From: Dehalococcoidia bacterium
GTDB taxonomy: Bacteria; Chloroflexota; Dehalococcoidia; Dehalococcoidales; Fen-1064
Assembly (NCBI GenBank): GCA_030691775.1
Contig: JAUYDN010000190.1
Coordinates: forward strand, 1 to 10,221
Reading direction: 5' to 3'
DNA: 10,221 nucleotides
The position numbers and the translations under genes were made by a program. The notes below the pieces were generated by a model that searched no databases, was not told the DNA's origin, and saw only the letters and a list, made by a program, of their open reading frames with translations. The first letter of the stretch is position 1. Each line of letters begins with the position of its first letter. Positions 1-6,300 of the stretch are shown piece after piece.

Positions 1-72
1 AATAGCTCTTAATCGGGTGGGAAATAGCCAATCTGAACAGGATTAGCACGCGAAGAAACGGAAGAAAACAGC

Positions 73-339
73 TTGTCACTACCGAACATTGTCACGGGAA
101 CAGGAATGGGAGTTAATTACTATCATATTTTTAACAGCCTCGTATCAAGTACGGGGCAAGCTCCGAGCGGGAATCCAGACGTTTTCTCTCCCTCTGGATA
201 CCAGCTAGAGTTTATCCTCAGCTCGCCGAAAGGCTGGTATGACAAAGGGGTTGGTAAGCTGTGGCGGATTACACCGGGATACCTGGGCTATGACCAACAG
301 GTCAAACCTATTTTGGATAAGATTGGTTTGCGCGGGTGA
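73..339 (+). CDS. Unrecognised 88-residue ORF, probably a C-terminal fragment
   Basis: I do not recognise this product. The reading frame opens with TTG at 73 and could also start at ATG 106; neither has a convincing ribosome binding site, and in-frame stops lie just upstream at 10-12, 25-27 and 34-36. The C-terminal half looks like genuine folded protein: residues 53-86 are rich in Trp, Tyr, Gly and Lys (GWYDKGVGKLW, then ITPGYLGYDQQVKPILDKIG). It ends with TGA at 337-339. The lack of a sensible N-terminus, signal peptide or start site suggests the 3' end of a larger gene whose 5' part was lost. It could instead be a small intact gene. Coding character is only moderately supported. Confidence 0.35.
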   Translation: MSLPNIVTGTGMGVNYYHIFNSLVSSTGQAPSGNPDVFSPSGYQLEFILSSPKGWYDKGVGKLWRITPGYLGYDQQVKPILDKIGLRG

Positions 340-358
340 TTTTCCACCCTGTTCAGGC

Positions 359-364
359 TATAAT
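359..364 (+). promoter_or_regulatory. Candidate -10 box for the flavin reductase
   Basis: A perfect TATAAT lies 48 bases before the chosen ATG at 413. No good TTGACA-like box is visible 16-18 bases upstream, so only the -10 element is supported. Transcription would start near 371 and give a leader of about 40 bases carrying the AAAGGAG ribosome binding site at 402-408. Confidence 0.35.
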
Positions 365-412
365 AGCAGGTGGGTTGTGATTGGCGACAGAATGGTAGAG
401 CAAAGGAGAGTA

Positions 413-1006
413 ATGGCAAAGAAACTGATTGGTCCCTCTACGAGACTTTTCCCGATGCCCACCCTGCTGGTGTGCGTAAAGACCGGCGAAAATGCGGCGA
501 ATATCATTACGATTGCCTGGGGCGGGATTGCCGGTGGCTCGCCGCCGCTGATTGGTATCGCGGTGGGCAAAAATCACTTTTCGACGCCGTATCTCCGCAA
601 AGAGGGTAATTTTACCATCAACATCCCGAATTCCAGGCAGGATGTAGAAGCGGACTACTGCGGCATTGTTAGCGGTACGCGTGACCCGGACAAGGCGAAG
701 ACATGCGGGTTTACACTCGCGCCATCAACTAAAATAACCTCTCCGCTCATCGCCGAGTGCCCGATGAACTTCGAGTGCAAGCTTTATAAAGAGCTTGATT
801 TTAAAGGGCTCTACCTGTTCCTCGGTGAAGTGGTGGAGACGCATATCGATGAAGCGGTGCTGGATGAGCACGGACGGATTGTGACGGAAAAGCTCGACCC
901 GCTGGTTTTCTTGCCTAATGGCGAATACCGGAAAATTGGCGATTTTGTATCCAAGGCATTTTCCGTGGGGAGAAAACTGTCTAAGCCGCAGGTTTCGCCG
1001 GACTAG
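413..1006 (+). CDS. Flavoredoxin-like flavin reductase (FMN-binding split barrel)
   Basis: This 197-residue protein belongs to the flavin reductase-like family with an FMN-binding split-barrel fold, closest in style to flavoredoxins of anaerobes. Such proteins bind FMN and pass electrons between NAD(P)H or ferredoxin-type donors and acceptors in the cytoplasm. Visible family features are IITIAWGG (31-38), GNFTINIP (65-72), the DYCGIVSGTRDPDK stretch (81-94) and the C-terminal KAFSVGRKL (181-189). The frame is open back to 239, but ATG 413 has a strong AAAGGAG four bases upstream and begins exactly where family members begin. ATG 392 is a weaker alternative. The last eight residues (190-197) extend past the usual family end. 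They are encoded by DNA that is, on the other strand, a fossil of an aldo/keto reductase C-terminus, so this tail was probably acquired by rearrangement. Family assignment is firm; partner and substrate are unknown. Confidence 0.87.
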   Translation: MAKKLIGPSTRLFPMPTLLVCVKTGENAANIITIAWGGIAGGSPPLIGIAVGKNHFSTPYLRKEGNFTINIPNSRQDVEADYCGIVSGTRDPDKAKTCGFTLAPSTKITSPLIAECPMNFECKLYKELDFKGLYLFLGEVVETHIDEAVLDEHGRIVTEKLDPLVFLPNGEYRKIGDFVSKAFSVGRKLSKPQVSPD

Positions 1007-1043
1007 GCGGTGGCGCCGGCGGCGGTCCCAGCAGCGGGTTTTC
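981..1043 (-). pseudogene. Fossil 3' end of an aldo/keto reductase paralogue
   Basis: Read on the minus strand, this stretch encodes LLGPPPAPPPSPAKPAA followed by TAG. It closely matches the end of the intact aldo/keto reductase 200 bases away, LLGPPPAPPTSAKPA then TAG. The nucleotide match is 22 of 23 bases between 1009-1031 and 1230-1252. An in-frame TAG lies immediately upstream at 1044-1046, so only about 20 codons survive. The remnant overlaps the last codons of the convergent flavin reductase. It is either what is left of a tandem gene copy or a short duplicated segment. Confidence 0.6.
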
Positions 1044-1063
1044 CTATGACAAAAGAGTGAATT

Positions 1064-1169
1064 TGTAGGGTGGGTTAGTCTCCCGATAGAATCGGGAAGC
1101 GTAACCCACCGAAAAAGAATAATATGGTGGGTTTCATGATGATTTCATCGTCCCTCAACCCACCCTACA
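1064..1169. repeat. REP-like palindromic element with 13-bp inverted ends
   Basis: A perfect 13-bp inverted repeat, TGTAGGGTGGGTT (1064-1076) and AACCCACCCTACA (1157-1169), bounds a 106-bp element between two convergent genes. Inside are two hairpins. The first pairs GGTGGGTTA (1069-1077) with TAACCCACC (1102-1110) and holds an inner stem TCCCGAT/ATCGGGA (1081-1087/1091-1097). The second pairs GGTGGGTT (1126-1133) with AACCCACC (1157-1164). From memory, GTAGGGTGGGTTA...TAACCCACC is a dispersed REP-type sequence in several bacterial phyla, of the kind mobilised by RAYT (Y1) transposases. No such transposase is in this window. The structure may also limit read-through between the convergent genes, although no T-tract is present. 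Confidence 0.7.
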
Positions 1170-1207
1170 CGTATGTTTAATTTTTGTCTTTTGGTTATTG
1201 GTTATTC

Positions 1208-2386
1208 CTAAGCCGGCTTAGCCGATGTTGGTGGCGCCGGCGGGGGTCCCAGTAATTCGTGGACTTTTTTCATCCACTCCGGGACGTTAATCTTCTGCGG
1301 GCAAAGCTCCACGCAGGTATCGCACTCAGCGCACCTATCTGCCCTTTGCTCCTCTTTCAGCCCTCTCGGACCGCGGTACATAAACCTGCCCATCGCCGGG
1401 TCGTTGAAAACAATTGCCTCGTTGTAAATTTCAAAGACGCGCGGGATTTCCACGCCGTGAGGACAGGGCATGCAATAACCGCAGGCGGTGCAGGGGATGG
1501 GGTAAAGGGTCTTGTATGCCTCCATCACACGTCCGACCAGTGCCAGGTCATCCCCGAATAAAGTCCCGGTACCGGAACGGTTTGCAGCCACGACGTTTTC
1601 CACTACCTGCTCCATCGTGGACATGCCGCTTAAAGCCAGCGCAACTTCCGGCTGGTTCCAGACCCACTGCAATGCCCACTCCGCCGCACTCCACTGGCGC
1701 GGACTTGTTTTCCACACCTTCGCGATTGCTTCCACGGGCTTTGCCAGGCGTCCGCCACGTACGGGCTCCATCACCACCACGGCGATGCCCTTATCCGCCG
1801 CGTACTTGAGTCCCTTTGTGCCCGCCTGGTTTTCCGTATCCAAGTAGTTGTACTGTATCTGGCACATCGCCCAGTTATCATAGCCATCGACGATGTTCTG
1901 GAACGTATCGAACTCATCGTGAAAAGAGAAACCGATGCACCCGATGCGTCCGTCGGCGATAGCATGTTCGGCACGGGGCAGAACGTCCATACCACGGATG
2001 TTGGGCCAGCGGGTACGGTCCAACCCGTGGAACAGGTAGACATCGATTTTAGTCGTCTGGAGTTTCTTGAGTTGCTCATCGAGGAACCTATCGAAATCAT
2101 CGGCTTTTTGCAACATCCACGCGGGACACTTGGTAGCTAGTTTCACCTTCTCCCGGTAGCCGTCCTGCAAAGCCTTACCCACCACGATTTCACTCTGGCC
2201 GCCGTGGTAGCCGTAAGCCGAATCAACGTAATTCACACCGTTATCAAAAGCGTACCGCATCATCTGGATAGCGAGGGGTTCATCGATGAGGGTAGGGTTC
2301 ATGCGGTCGGTGACAGGCAAGCGCATCGCCCCGAACCCGAGCGCGGAGACTTTCCCGTCCAGTTTGCCGAACTTACGATATTTCAT
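1208..2386 (-). CDS. Aldo/keto reductase with C-terminal dicluster [4Fe-4S] domain
   Basis: This 392-residue cytoplasmic oxidoreductase joins a (beta/alpha)8 aldo/keto reductase barrel (about residues 1-285) to a ferredoxin-like tail. The catalytic tetrad is visible as Asp55 and Tyr60 (VDSAYGY), Lys86 (LATK) and His120 (YLFHG). The tail has two cysteine groups: C299, C302, C305, C308 (CTACGYCMPC) and C352, C355, C358, C362 (CAECDTCVELCP). Together these are expected to hold two [4Fe-4S] clusters, allowing electron exchange with ferredoxin or a flavoprotein rather than only NAD(P)H. The protein ends in a Pro/Ala-rich tail. ATG 2386 is preceded by AGAAAGGT (2393-2400), and a promoter-like pair lies at 2418-2446. 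It converges on the flavin reductase, and a fossil copy of its own 3' end lies beyond its stop. The substrate cannot be told. Family assignment is very secure. Confidence 0.92.
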   Translation of the reverse strand: MKYRKFGKLDGKVSALGFGAMRLPVTDRMNPTLIDEPLAIQMMRYAFDNGVNYVDSAYGYHGGQSEIVVGKALQDGYREKVKLATKCPAWMLQKADDFDRFLDEQLKKLQTTKIDVYLFHGLDRTRWPNIRGMDVLPRAEHAIADGRIGCIGFSFHDEFDTFQNIVDGYDNWAMCQIQYNYLDTENQAGTKGLKYAADKGIAVVVMEPVRGGRLAKPVEAIAKVWKTSPRQWSAAEWALQWVWNQPEVALALSGMSTMEQVVENVVAANRSGTGTLFGDDLALVGRVMEAYKTLYPIPCTACGYCMPCPHGVEIPRVFEIYNEAIVFNDPAMGRFMYRGPRGLKEEQRADRCAECDTCVELCPQKINVPEWMKKVHELLGPPPAPPTSAKPA

Positions 2387-2417
2387 TTGGTGACCTTTCT
2401 AAAAGAGAGATGTTGCT

Positions 2418-2446
2418 ATTATTGCTGTTTCGGGGGGAAAAGGCAA
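2418..2446 (-). promoter_or_regulatory. Candidate sigma-70 promoter of the aldo/keto reductase
   Basis: On the minus strand TTGCCT (2446-2441) is separated by exactly 17 bases from AATAAT (2423-2418). That is four of six and five of six matches to the consensus boxes. Transcription would begin near 2411, leaving a leader of about 25 bases that contains the ribosome binding site before ATG 2386. This is pattern matching only. Confidence 0.45.
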
Positions 2447-2473
2447 ATGGAGCCCAAGAGATTGTTTATTAAT

Positions 2474-2566
2474 GTCATTCTCGGGCTTGACCCGAGAATC
2501 CAGTCCCCCACTCCCCTTCTGGATTCCAGCCGGAGTTTATTCCGAGCACGACGAGGGGCTGGAATC
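2474..2566. repeat. Palindromic intergenic repeat, GTCATTCTCGGG type
   Basis: The stretch begins GTCATTCTCGGG and forms a stem of TTCTCGGG (2478-2485) with CCCGAGAA (2491-2498) around a five-base loop. A second perfect 10-bp pair, GATTCCAGCC (2522-2531) with GGCTGGAATC (2557-2566), encloses a GC-rich loop. The GTCATTC...GAATCCAG layout is the common architecture of dispersed REP-like elements in many bacteria, as I recall it. No coding sequence is supported here. Confidence 0.6.
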
Positions 2567-2586
2567 AGTCATGCCGATTACATCGG

Positions 2587-2732
2587 TACCACGAAGTATG
2601 AAAATGGGGTCGTAATTTCTCGGTGAGGTCGTGACTTTTACCAGTCGGTAATGCTTCTGCCACCTCACCCTGAGATTCTTCGTCGTCCTTCGTGGTATTG
2701 GAGAGACGGACTCCTCCAGAATGACAAGAAGA
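2587..2732. repeat. Second intergenic palindromic repeat block
   Basis: TACCACGAAG (2587-2596) is the exact reverse complement of CTTCGTGGTA (2688-2697). Inside it GGTGAGG (2622-2628) pairs with CCTCACC (2663-2669), so the block can fold as a long nested hairpin. The wording CCTCACCCTGAGATTCTTCG and the trailing CTCCTCCAGAATGAC resemble dispersed repeats seen in intergenic DNA of Chloroflexota and related genomes (recall, not checked). With the preceding repeat it fills most of the 406-base gap 2387-2792, in which I see no gene. Confidence 0.5.
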
Positions 2733-2792
2733 CTATTTTCATAGTAATGACAAAATATGGTTGCTAAACAACTTTGCCGAACAAATCTGAGG

Positions 2793-3485
2793 TTAACCCA
2801 GGTACTTTTCCAACATCTCGGTTGAATATGTCGCGCGCCTGCCGGGACAGTTCTCACGCGGACACAGTTGACAGCTCTCGAACCTGGTATCCGAGGTGAA
2901 GAAGATGCCGGATGAAGACTTGAGGGGGTACATCATCGAGCTTGTAGAAAGCCGCACACCGATGAGTTTCTCCACGTCTCCGAAGAGCGGGAATAGCTTT
3001 TGTTGCTCCGGCAGGGGCCAGTCCGCCAGCGAACCCGGATTCATGTGAGAGGTCTGCCCCAGTGTGTACTTTTTTGTGACCGTTTCTGAAAGGCGGGCAA
3101 TCGCCGTGCCCAGTGCCAGCATTTTGATGACATCGAGGCAGTAGGTTTTCAGCATATCCTGACTGGAGATTCTGATTTCTTCAAGCTCGCACCCACAGGT
3201 AGCAACGTAGGGGAAGACCCGCTTGAACATCGTCAGGTTCTTACTGAGCACACGGCTGGTGAATCTGGCACCCTCAATATCTACGCTGAAGCTATCCTTG
3301 TTATCCACCCAGGACGCGATGTAAACGGCTTTCGGGTGAGCGACCGGCAGGACTTGCTCCAGCAGTTCACGTACTATTGCCTCAATCTGCGGGTTTGAAT
3401 GGCGCAGGCGCATCCGCGTAATCACCTGCTCCGGTTTAAGATTAAATGAAATATCATCCAGAATTTCTATCTCTCGTGTGTTCAC
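2793..3485 (-). CDS. Stand-alone methionine synthase reactivation-domain-like protein
   Basis: This 230-residue protein resembles the activation domain of cobalamin-dependent methionine synthase, the part of MetH that binds S-adenosylmethionine and re-methylates oxidised cob(II)alamin. Visible elements are VATCGCELEE (94-103), a long helix around DVIKMLALGTA (118-128), SHMNPGSLADWPLPEQQKL (146-164) where MetH has its SAM-binding Arg-x-x-x-Gly-Tyr loop, and SMMYPLKSSSGIFF (183-196), matching the Met-x-Pro...Ser-x-Ser-Gly strand. A C-terminal cysteine motif follows: C205, C208, C213 with CPGRRA (213-218). That motif is not part of MetH and may bind a metal. No methyltransferase or complete corrinoid protein is in the window, so its partner is unknown; reactivation of an anaerobic corrinoid methyltransferase is the likely role. 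The start is GTG at 3485 with no clear ribosome binding site; TATAAT lies 7-12 bases upstream, so a leaderless message is possible. Confidence 0.8.
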   Translation of the reverse strand: MNTREIEILDDISFNLKPEQVITRMRLRHSNPQIEAIVRELLEQVLPVAHPKAVYIASWVDNKDSFSVDIEGARFTSRVLSKNLTMFKRVFPYVATCGCELEEIRISSQDMLKTYCLDVIKMLALGTAIARLSETVTKKYTLGQTSHMNPGSLADWPLPEQQKLFPLFGDVEKLIGVRLSTSSMMYPLKSSSGIFFTSDTRFESCQLCPRENCPGRRATYSTEMLEKYLG

Positions 3486-3492
3486 GTCTACT

Positions 3493-3498
3493 ATTATA
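3493..3498 (-). promoter_or_regulatory. Candidate -10 box for the reactivation-domain gene
   Basis: A perfect TATAAT on the minus strand ends eight bases before the GTG start at 3485. Transcription would begin at or next to the start codon, implying little or no 5' leader. No matching -35 box is seen at the usual distance. Confidence 0.3.
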
Positions 3499-3688
3499 TC
3501 AAAAATCCCACCATTTTCCCTTCGTGCCCGGATGACCGCATTCCGGCGTTATGCAGGCTTTGCCTCAAATGTGACAAGGATGCATTGGACTTTTAGGGGA
3601 ACGCCGCGTTATATAGGAAAGGGGGACATGATACAGCGCGGTTCTTCAGCGGGACGAGTAGTGTTTTGAGTGAGAAAGGCACCGAGTT

Positions 3689-3717
3689 TTGACTTATTCC
3701 CCCTGCGATGATAGTAT
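3689..3717 (+). promoter_or_regulatory. Candidate sigma-70 promoter of the dehydratase
   Basis: TTGACT (3689-3694) and TAGTAT (3712-3717) are separated by exactly 17 bases. Transcription would start near 3724, ahead of the AGGGGG ribosome binding site (3740-3745) and ATG 3752. If this is the promoter, the upstream in-frame TTG at 3689 is part of the -35 box and cannot be the translation start. Confidence 0.5.
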
Positions 3718-3751
3718 TTTGAGCACACTGGACTTTTTCAGGGGGTGGACT

Positions 3752-4633
3752 ATGTACGCCGGTCCGTGGGTTTTTGCACGTAAACCACAGGAGACGGGTG
3801 AACGGGAAGATAAGAGCCTGCCGCCTGTTACTCTTATCCACGATAATGCGGCGGCACAGGCGCTGGGTTTTAAAGGCGGGTTTGTGGGAGGACTGACACT
3901 TCTCAGCCTCGCGAGCGGCGCCATCGATGCCAGCTTCGGGCACATGTGGTATGAAGGCGGTACCCTGAGCGTCCGCCACCGCGCCCCGGTCTATGAAGGT
4001 GATGTACGCGTGATGTGGGAAGAGAGACCTTCAGAATCCAGAGAAGCCCGCCGCATCGGCTACCATCTGGAAAACCGCGATGGGGAGGAGTCGACTCACG
4101 GCTGGGCAACGCTCCCGAAACCCGGAGAAAAGCCTGTACCACCATGGGAGAGACACCCGGTCAAGCACAAAAGCGTTGATGATGACATCCTGCCGGAGAT
4201 GGTGGTGGGACAATCGCGTGCCCCTTTCGAAGCGATTGTAAAAATGAAGGACTTCGTGCCACGGCTGGATGCCATTAAAGATTACAACTGGTGGTACCGT
4301 TATGCTTCGCCGTGGGGACCGCCGATTCTAACACCCCACGAGGTCTGTTACATGCTCTACCAGGGCAGACCCCAATTGCGGACGAATATCCTGCGCTCTT
4401 CCCGCCTGCGCACCTCGATGGACGCCGGCACCGACCTCGTGATGTATTCTCCGCTTTTCGTCGACCACATTTACACAATGAAAGCCAGGCTCGTAGACAA
4501 GTGGCAGACGGCACGGACAGTGTTTTTTGTCACCGAATACACCTATTCCGATGAGAAGGGTAAAAACATAGCCATGATGCGCGCGTATTCCGCCCATCTC
4601 ATCCGTGACCTGGCACCTTTAGAGAGGCGATAG
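3752..4633 (+). CDS. Double-hotdog MaoC/FAS1-like acyl dehydratase
   Basis: This 293-residue protein looks like a member of the MaoC-like (FAS1-like) dehydratase group, with two hotdog folds in one chain that hydrate enoyl-CoA or dehydrate hydroxyacyl thioesters. The N-terminal half contains LIHDNAAAQALGFKGGFVGG (28-47), comparable to the family's His-x-Asp...Ala...GFxG...G hydratase motif, then a hotdog strand RHRAPVYEGDVR (75-86). The second half (about 140-290) has the matching strands around PLFVDHIY and TVFFVTEYTYSD but no second hydratase motif, as usual for these pseudo-dimers. The canonical Asn-Pro before the His is missing, so activity is not certain. ATG 3752 has AGGGGG six bases upstream and follows a promoter-like pair. 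An in-frame TTG at 3689 would add 21 residues but lies in the -35 box. The stop is one base from the next start, suggesting translational coupling. Likely cytoplasmic; substrate unknown. Confidence 0.75.
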   Translation: MYAGPWVFARKPQETGEREDKSLPPVTLIHDNAAAQALGFKGGFVGGLTLLSLASGAIDASFGHMWYEGGTLSVRHRAPVYEGDVRVMWEERPSESREARRIGYHLENRDGEESTHGWATLPKPGEKPVPPWERHPVKHKSVDDDILPEMVVGQSRAPFEAIVKMKDFVPRLDAIKDYNWWYRYASPWGPPILTPHEVCYMLYQGRPQLRTNILRSSRLRTSMDAGTDLVMYSPLFVDHIYTMKARLVDKWQTARTVFFVTEYTYSDEKGKNIAMMRAYSAHLIRDLAPLERR

Positions 4634-4634
4634 A

Positions 4635-4763
4635 ATGAACCGGAACGGTAAGCCAGTGGAGGACCTGCTCTTACAAATACGGGAATGCGTTCTTACCTTC
4701 GATGGGGACGTTCTCAAAGATAAGGTACGGATGGCTATGCCCCGGACGCGAGCCGCGCCGTAA
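4635..4763 (+). CDS. 42-codon mini-gene resembling a corrinoid-protein N-terminus
   Basis: A 42-residue frame opens at ATG 4635, one base after the dehydratase stop, with GAGAGG (4622-4627) a suitable distance upstream; this is a classic coupled arrangement. The segment VEDLLLQIRECVLTFDGDVL (8-27) resembles the first helices of the cap domain of methyltransferase corrinoid proteins, which typically read like EEIIAKAKDAITDFDDELA followed by a second helix. The likeness then stops: residues 33-42 (MAMPRTRAAP) do not continue the cap domain and the frame ends at TAA 4761-4763, so any B12-binding domain is gone. It is either a truncated remnant cut off near the repeat at 4794, or an unrelated small protein. 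The resemblance is judged by eye. Confidence 0.4.
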   Translation: MNRNGKPVEDLLLQIRECVLTFDGDVLKDKVRMAMPRTRAAP

Positions 4764-4793
4764 AGCTTGCGAAATCGCTATTATAAACGCCTG

Positions 4794-4890
4794 ATTCGGT
4801 TGTGCGAACATGATGGCAGTTTGATGGAGAAAAGCCGCACAGGCAGGGACGCCTGTGCCACCATTCGGTTTGTGCCAACATGATAGCTAA
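4794..4890. repeat. 97-bp palindrome-bearing repeat, copy A
   Basis: This is one of two near-identical copies in the window (the other is at 8191-8285). It has a tripartite design. Two imperfect direct repeats, starting ATTCGGTTGTGCGAACATGAT (4794-4814) and ATTCGGTTTGTGCCAACATG (4863-4882), flank a hairpin made of GCACAGGC (4837-4844) and GCCTGTGC (4851-4858) with loop AGGGAC. The direct repeats look like a duplicated target around an inserted palindrome. It lies in the 5' region of the metallophosphoesterase gene, ending 27 bases before that ATG. Confidence 0.75.
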
Positions 4891-4917
4891 AAAGAAATGC
4901 CACTTCTGAGGGTATCG

Positions 4918-6300
4918 ATGCGAATAAAGGGACAAGCTCTTATTGGCGTACTCTGTTTTCTGATACTTGTTACTTCTTCTGCGTGTTCCGCGACCACCAA
5001 GCCGCCGGTTTTCCGCTATCGATATGATGAATCGGTCCAAACGGTTATTTCCAAATTACCGGCGCAATACCCGCCCACCAGCTTTGCGGTGTTCAGCGAC
5101 CCACATGTCTTCGCACCTGAGCTGGGTATGGAAAGCCCGGCGCTCGATGAGTACCTGGCGAACGACCGTAAACTGCTCAGGGAAAGCACCCGGATTATGA
5201 AATCGGTCATCGGGTGGGTAAAGGAAACGCCAGCGCGGTTCGTGCTGGTCTCCGGTGACCTTACCAAGGACGGTGAGCGCGTCTCCCACGAGCTTTGTGC
5301 TTCTTATCTCCGGGAAATAGAAGCCAGCGGCAAGCAGGTCTACGTGGTGCCCGGCAACCACGATATTCTGAATCCGAACGCGGTCAGTTACAGCGCCGCG
5401 GGTTCTCAACCCGTACGCAATATCACCCCGGGTGAGTTCGCTGAGATTTACCGGGCATTCGGTTACGGAGAAGCGCTTTACCGGGATTCTGCCTCGTTGA
5501 GCTATATCGTCGAGCCGGAAAAAGGACTATGGTTACTGGCACTGGATGCAAACCGCTACAGGGAAAATGAAGGCGTAAATGATGCCGTCACTGACGGACG
5601 CTTTTCACCAGGGACTCTGCGCTGGATTGAAGAGATGCTCATCAAGGCGCACGAGCAAGGCAAAGCAGTTATGGTGATGATGCATCATGGCGTTGTTGAG
5701 CACTATAACGGGCAGGAGAAGTATTTCGGAATGTATCTCGTGGATGACTTTCAGTATATCTCGCGGCTTTTCGCGGAGTATGGCGCACGGCTCGTTTTCA
5801 CCGGGCATTACCACGCTCAGGACATCACGTTAAAACGTTTCGCGGGTGAAAATAAATTCCTTTACGATATCGAGACCGGCTCCCTGGTTACTTATCCCTG
5901 CCCTTACCGTAACATCGAAATAACCGCCGACCAGAAAGTACATATTCGGAGCGGCAGAGTTGAAGCGATAAAAGGATACAGCGGGAACTTCCAGGACTTT
6001 GCACGCGAGTACGTGACAAACGGCATTGTCAATATTGCCGTGGATACTTTGAAAACTTTCGGGATACCGGCTGATGGTGCGGAACTGCTGGCGGAGCAGG
6101 TGGGTAATGCCTTTGTGGCGCATTATGCTGGTGATGAAAAACTGCCCGCAGGACAACCCGTGATTTCCGCAAAGGGCGCGGGTCTACGTGGCTGGCTGGT
6201 GGTCTTCTCCAGGAAAGGACTGCTTGACGGACTCTGGCACGACCTGGCACCACCGGATAATAACATCACCATCGACCTGAATACCGGCGCGTGGAAATAG
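4918..6300 (+). CDS. Exported lipoprotein metallophosphoesterase (calcineurin-like)
   Basis: This 460-residue protein carries the five calcineurin-like metallophosphoesterase blocks in order: SDPH (Asp61, His63), SGDLTKDG (Asp114), PGNHD (Asn147, His148), MMHH (His256, His257) and TGHYH (His297, His299). Together they bind two metal ions and hydrolyse phosphate esters; the substrate could be a nucleotide, lipid or teichoic-type phosphate and cannot be told. The N-terminus is a membrane signal (hydrophobic 7-19) ending in TSSAC, with Cys23 a probable lipidation site, so it should sit outside the cytoplasmic membrane. A region of about 115 residues after the catalytic domain (from about 345) is unassigned. 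ATG 4918 has GAGGG five bases upstream. ATG 4897 would add seven residues but has no ribosome binding site and puts extra residues before the Arg/Lys of the signal. It is preceded by repeat copy A. No partner gene is evident. Confidence 0.88.
   Translation: MRIKGQALIGVLCFLILVTSSACSATTKPPVFRYRYDESVQTVISKLPAQYPPTSFAVFSDPHVFAPELGMESPALDEYLANDRKLLRESTRIMKSVIGWVKETPARFVLVSGDLTKDGERVSHELCASYLREIEASGKQVYVVPGNHDILNPNAVSYSAAGSQPVRNITPGEFAEIYRAFGYGEALYRDSASLSYIVEPEKGLWLLALDANRYRENEGVNDAVTDGRFSPGTLRWIEEMLIKAHEQGKAVMVMMHHGVVEHYNGQEKYFGMYLVDDFQYISRLFAEYGARLVFTGHYHAQDITLKRFAGENKFLYDIETGSLVTYPCPYRNIEITADQKVHIRSGRVEAIKGYSGNFQDFAREYVTNGIVNIAVDTLKTFGIPADGAELLAEQVGNAFVAHYAGDEKLPAGQPVISAKGAGLRGWLVVFSRKGLLDGLWHDLAPPDNNITIDLNTGAWK

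Noticed and set aside
239..412. N-terminal extension of the flavin reductase
   Set aside because: The extra 58 codons resemble no part of the family, overlap the upstream ORF out of frame and precede a much better start at 413.
2537..2857. 106-codon minus-strand frame across the repeat-rich gap
   Set aside because: Its sequence is mostly translated repeat DNA and it overlaps the end of the reactivation-domain gene out of frame.
3628..3669. 13-codon frame with a purine-rich ribosome binding site, possible leader peptide
   Set aside because: No attenuator-like hairpins follow, it ends upstream of the better promoter at 3689, and composition is uninformative.
4735..5040. 101-codon minus-strand frame
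   Set aside because: It runs through repeat copy A and the metallophosphoesterase signal peptide; the part shared with copy B is only the translated repeat.
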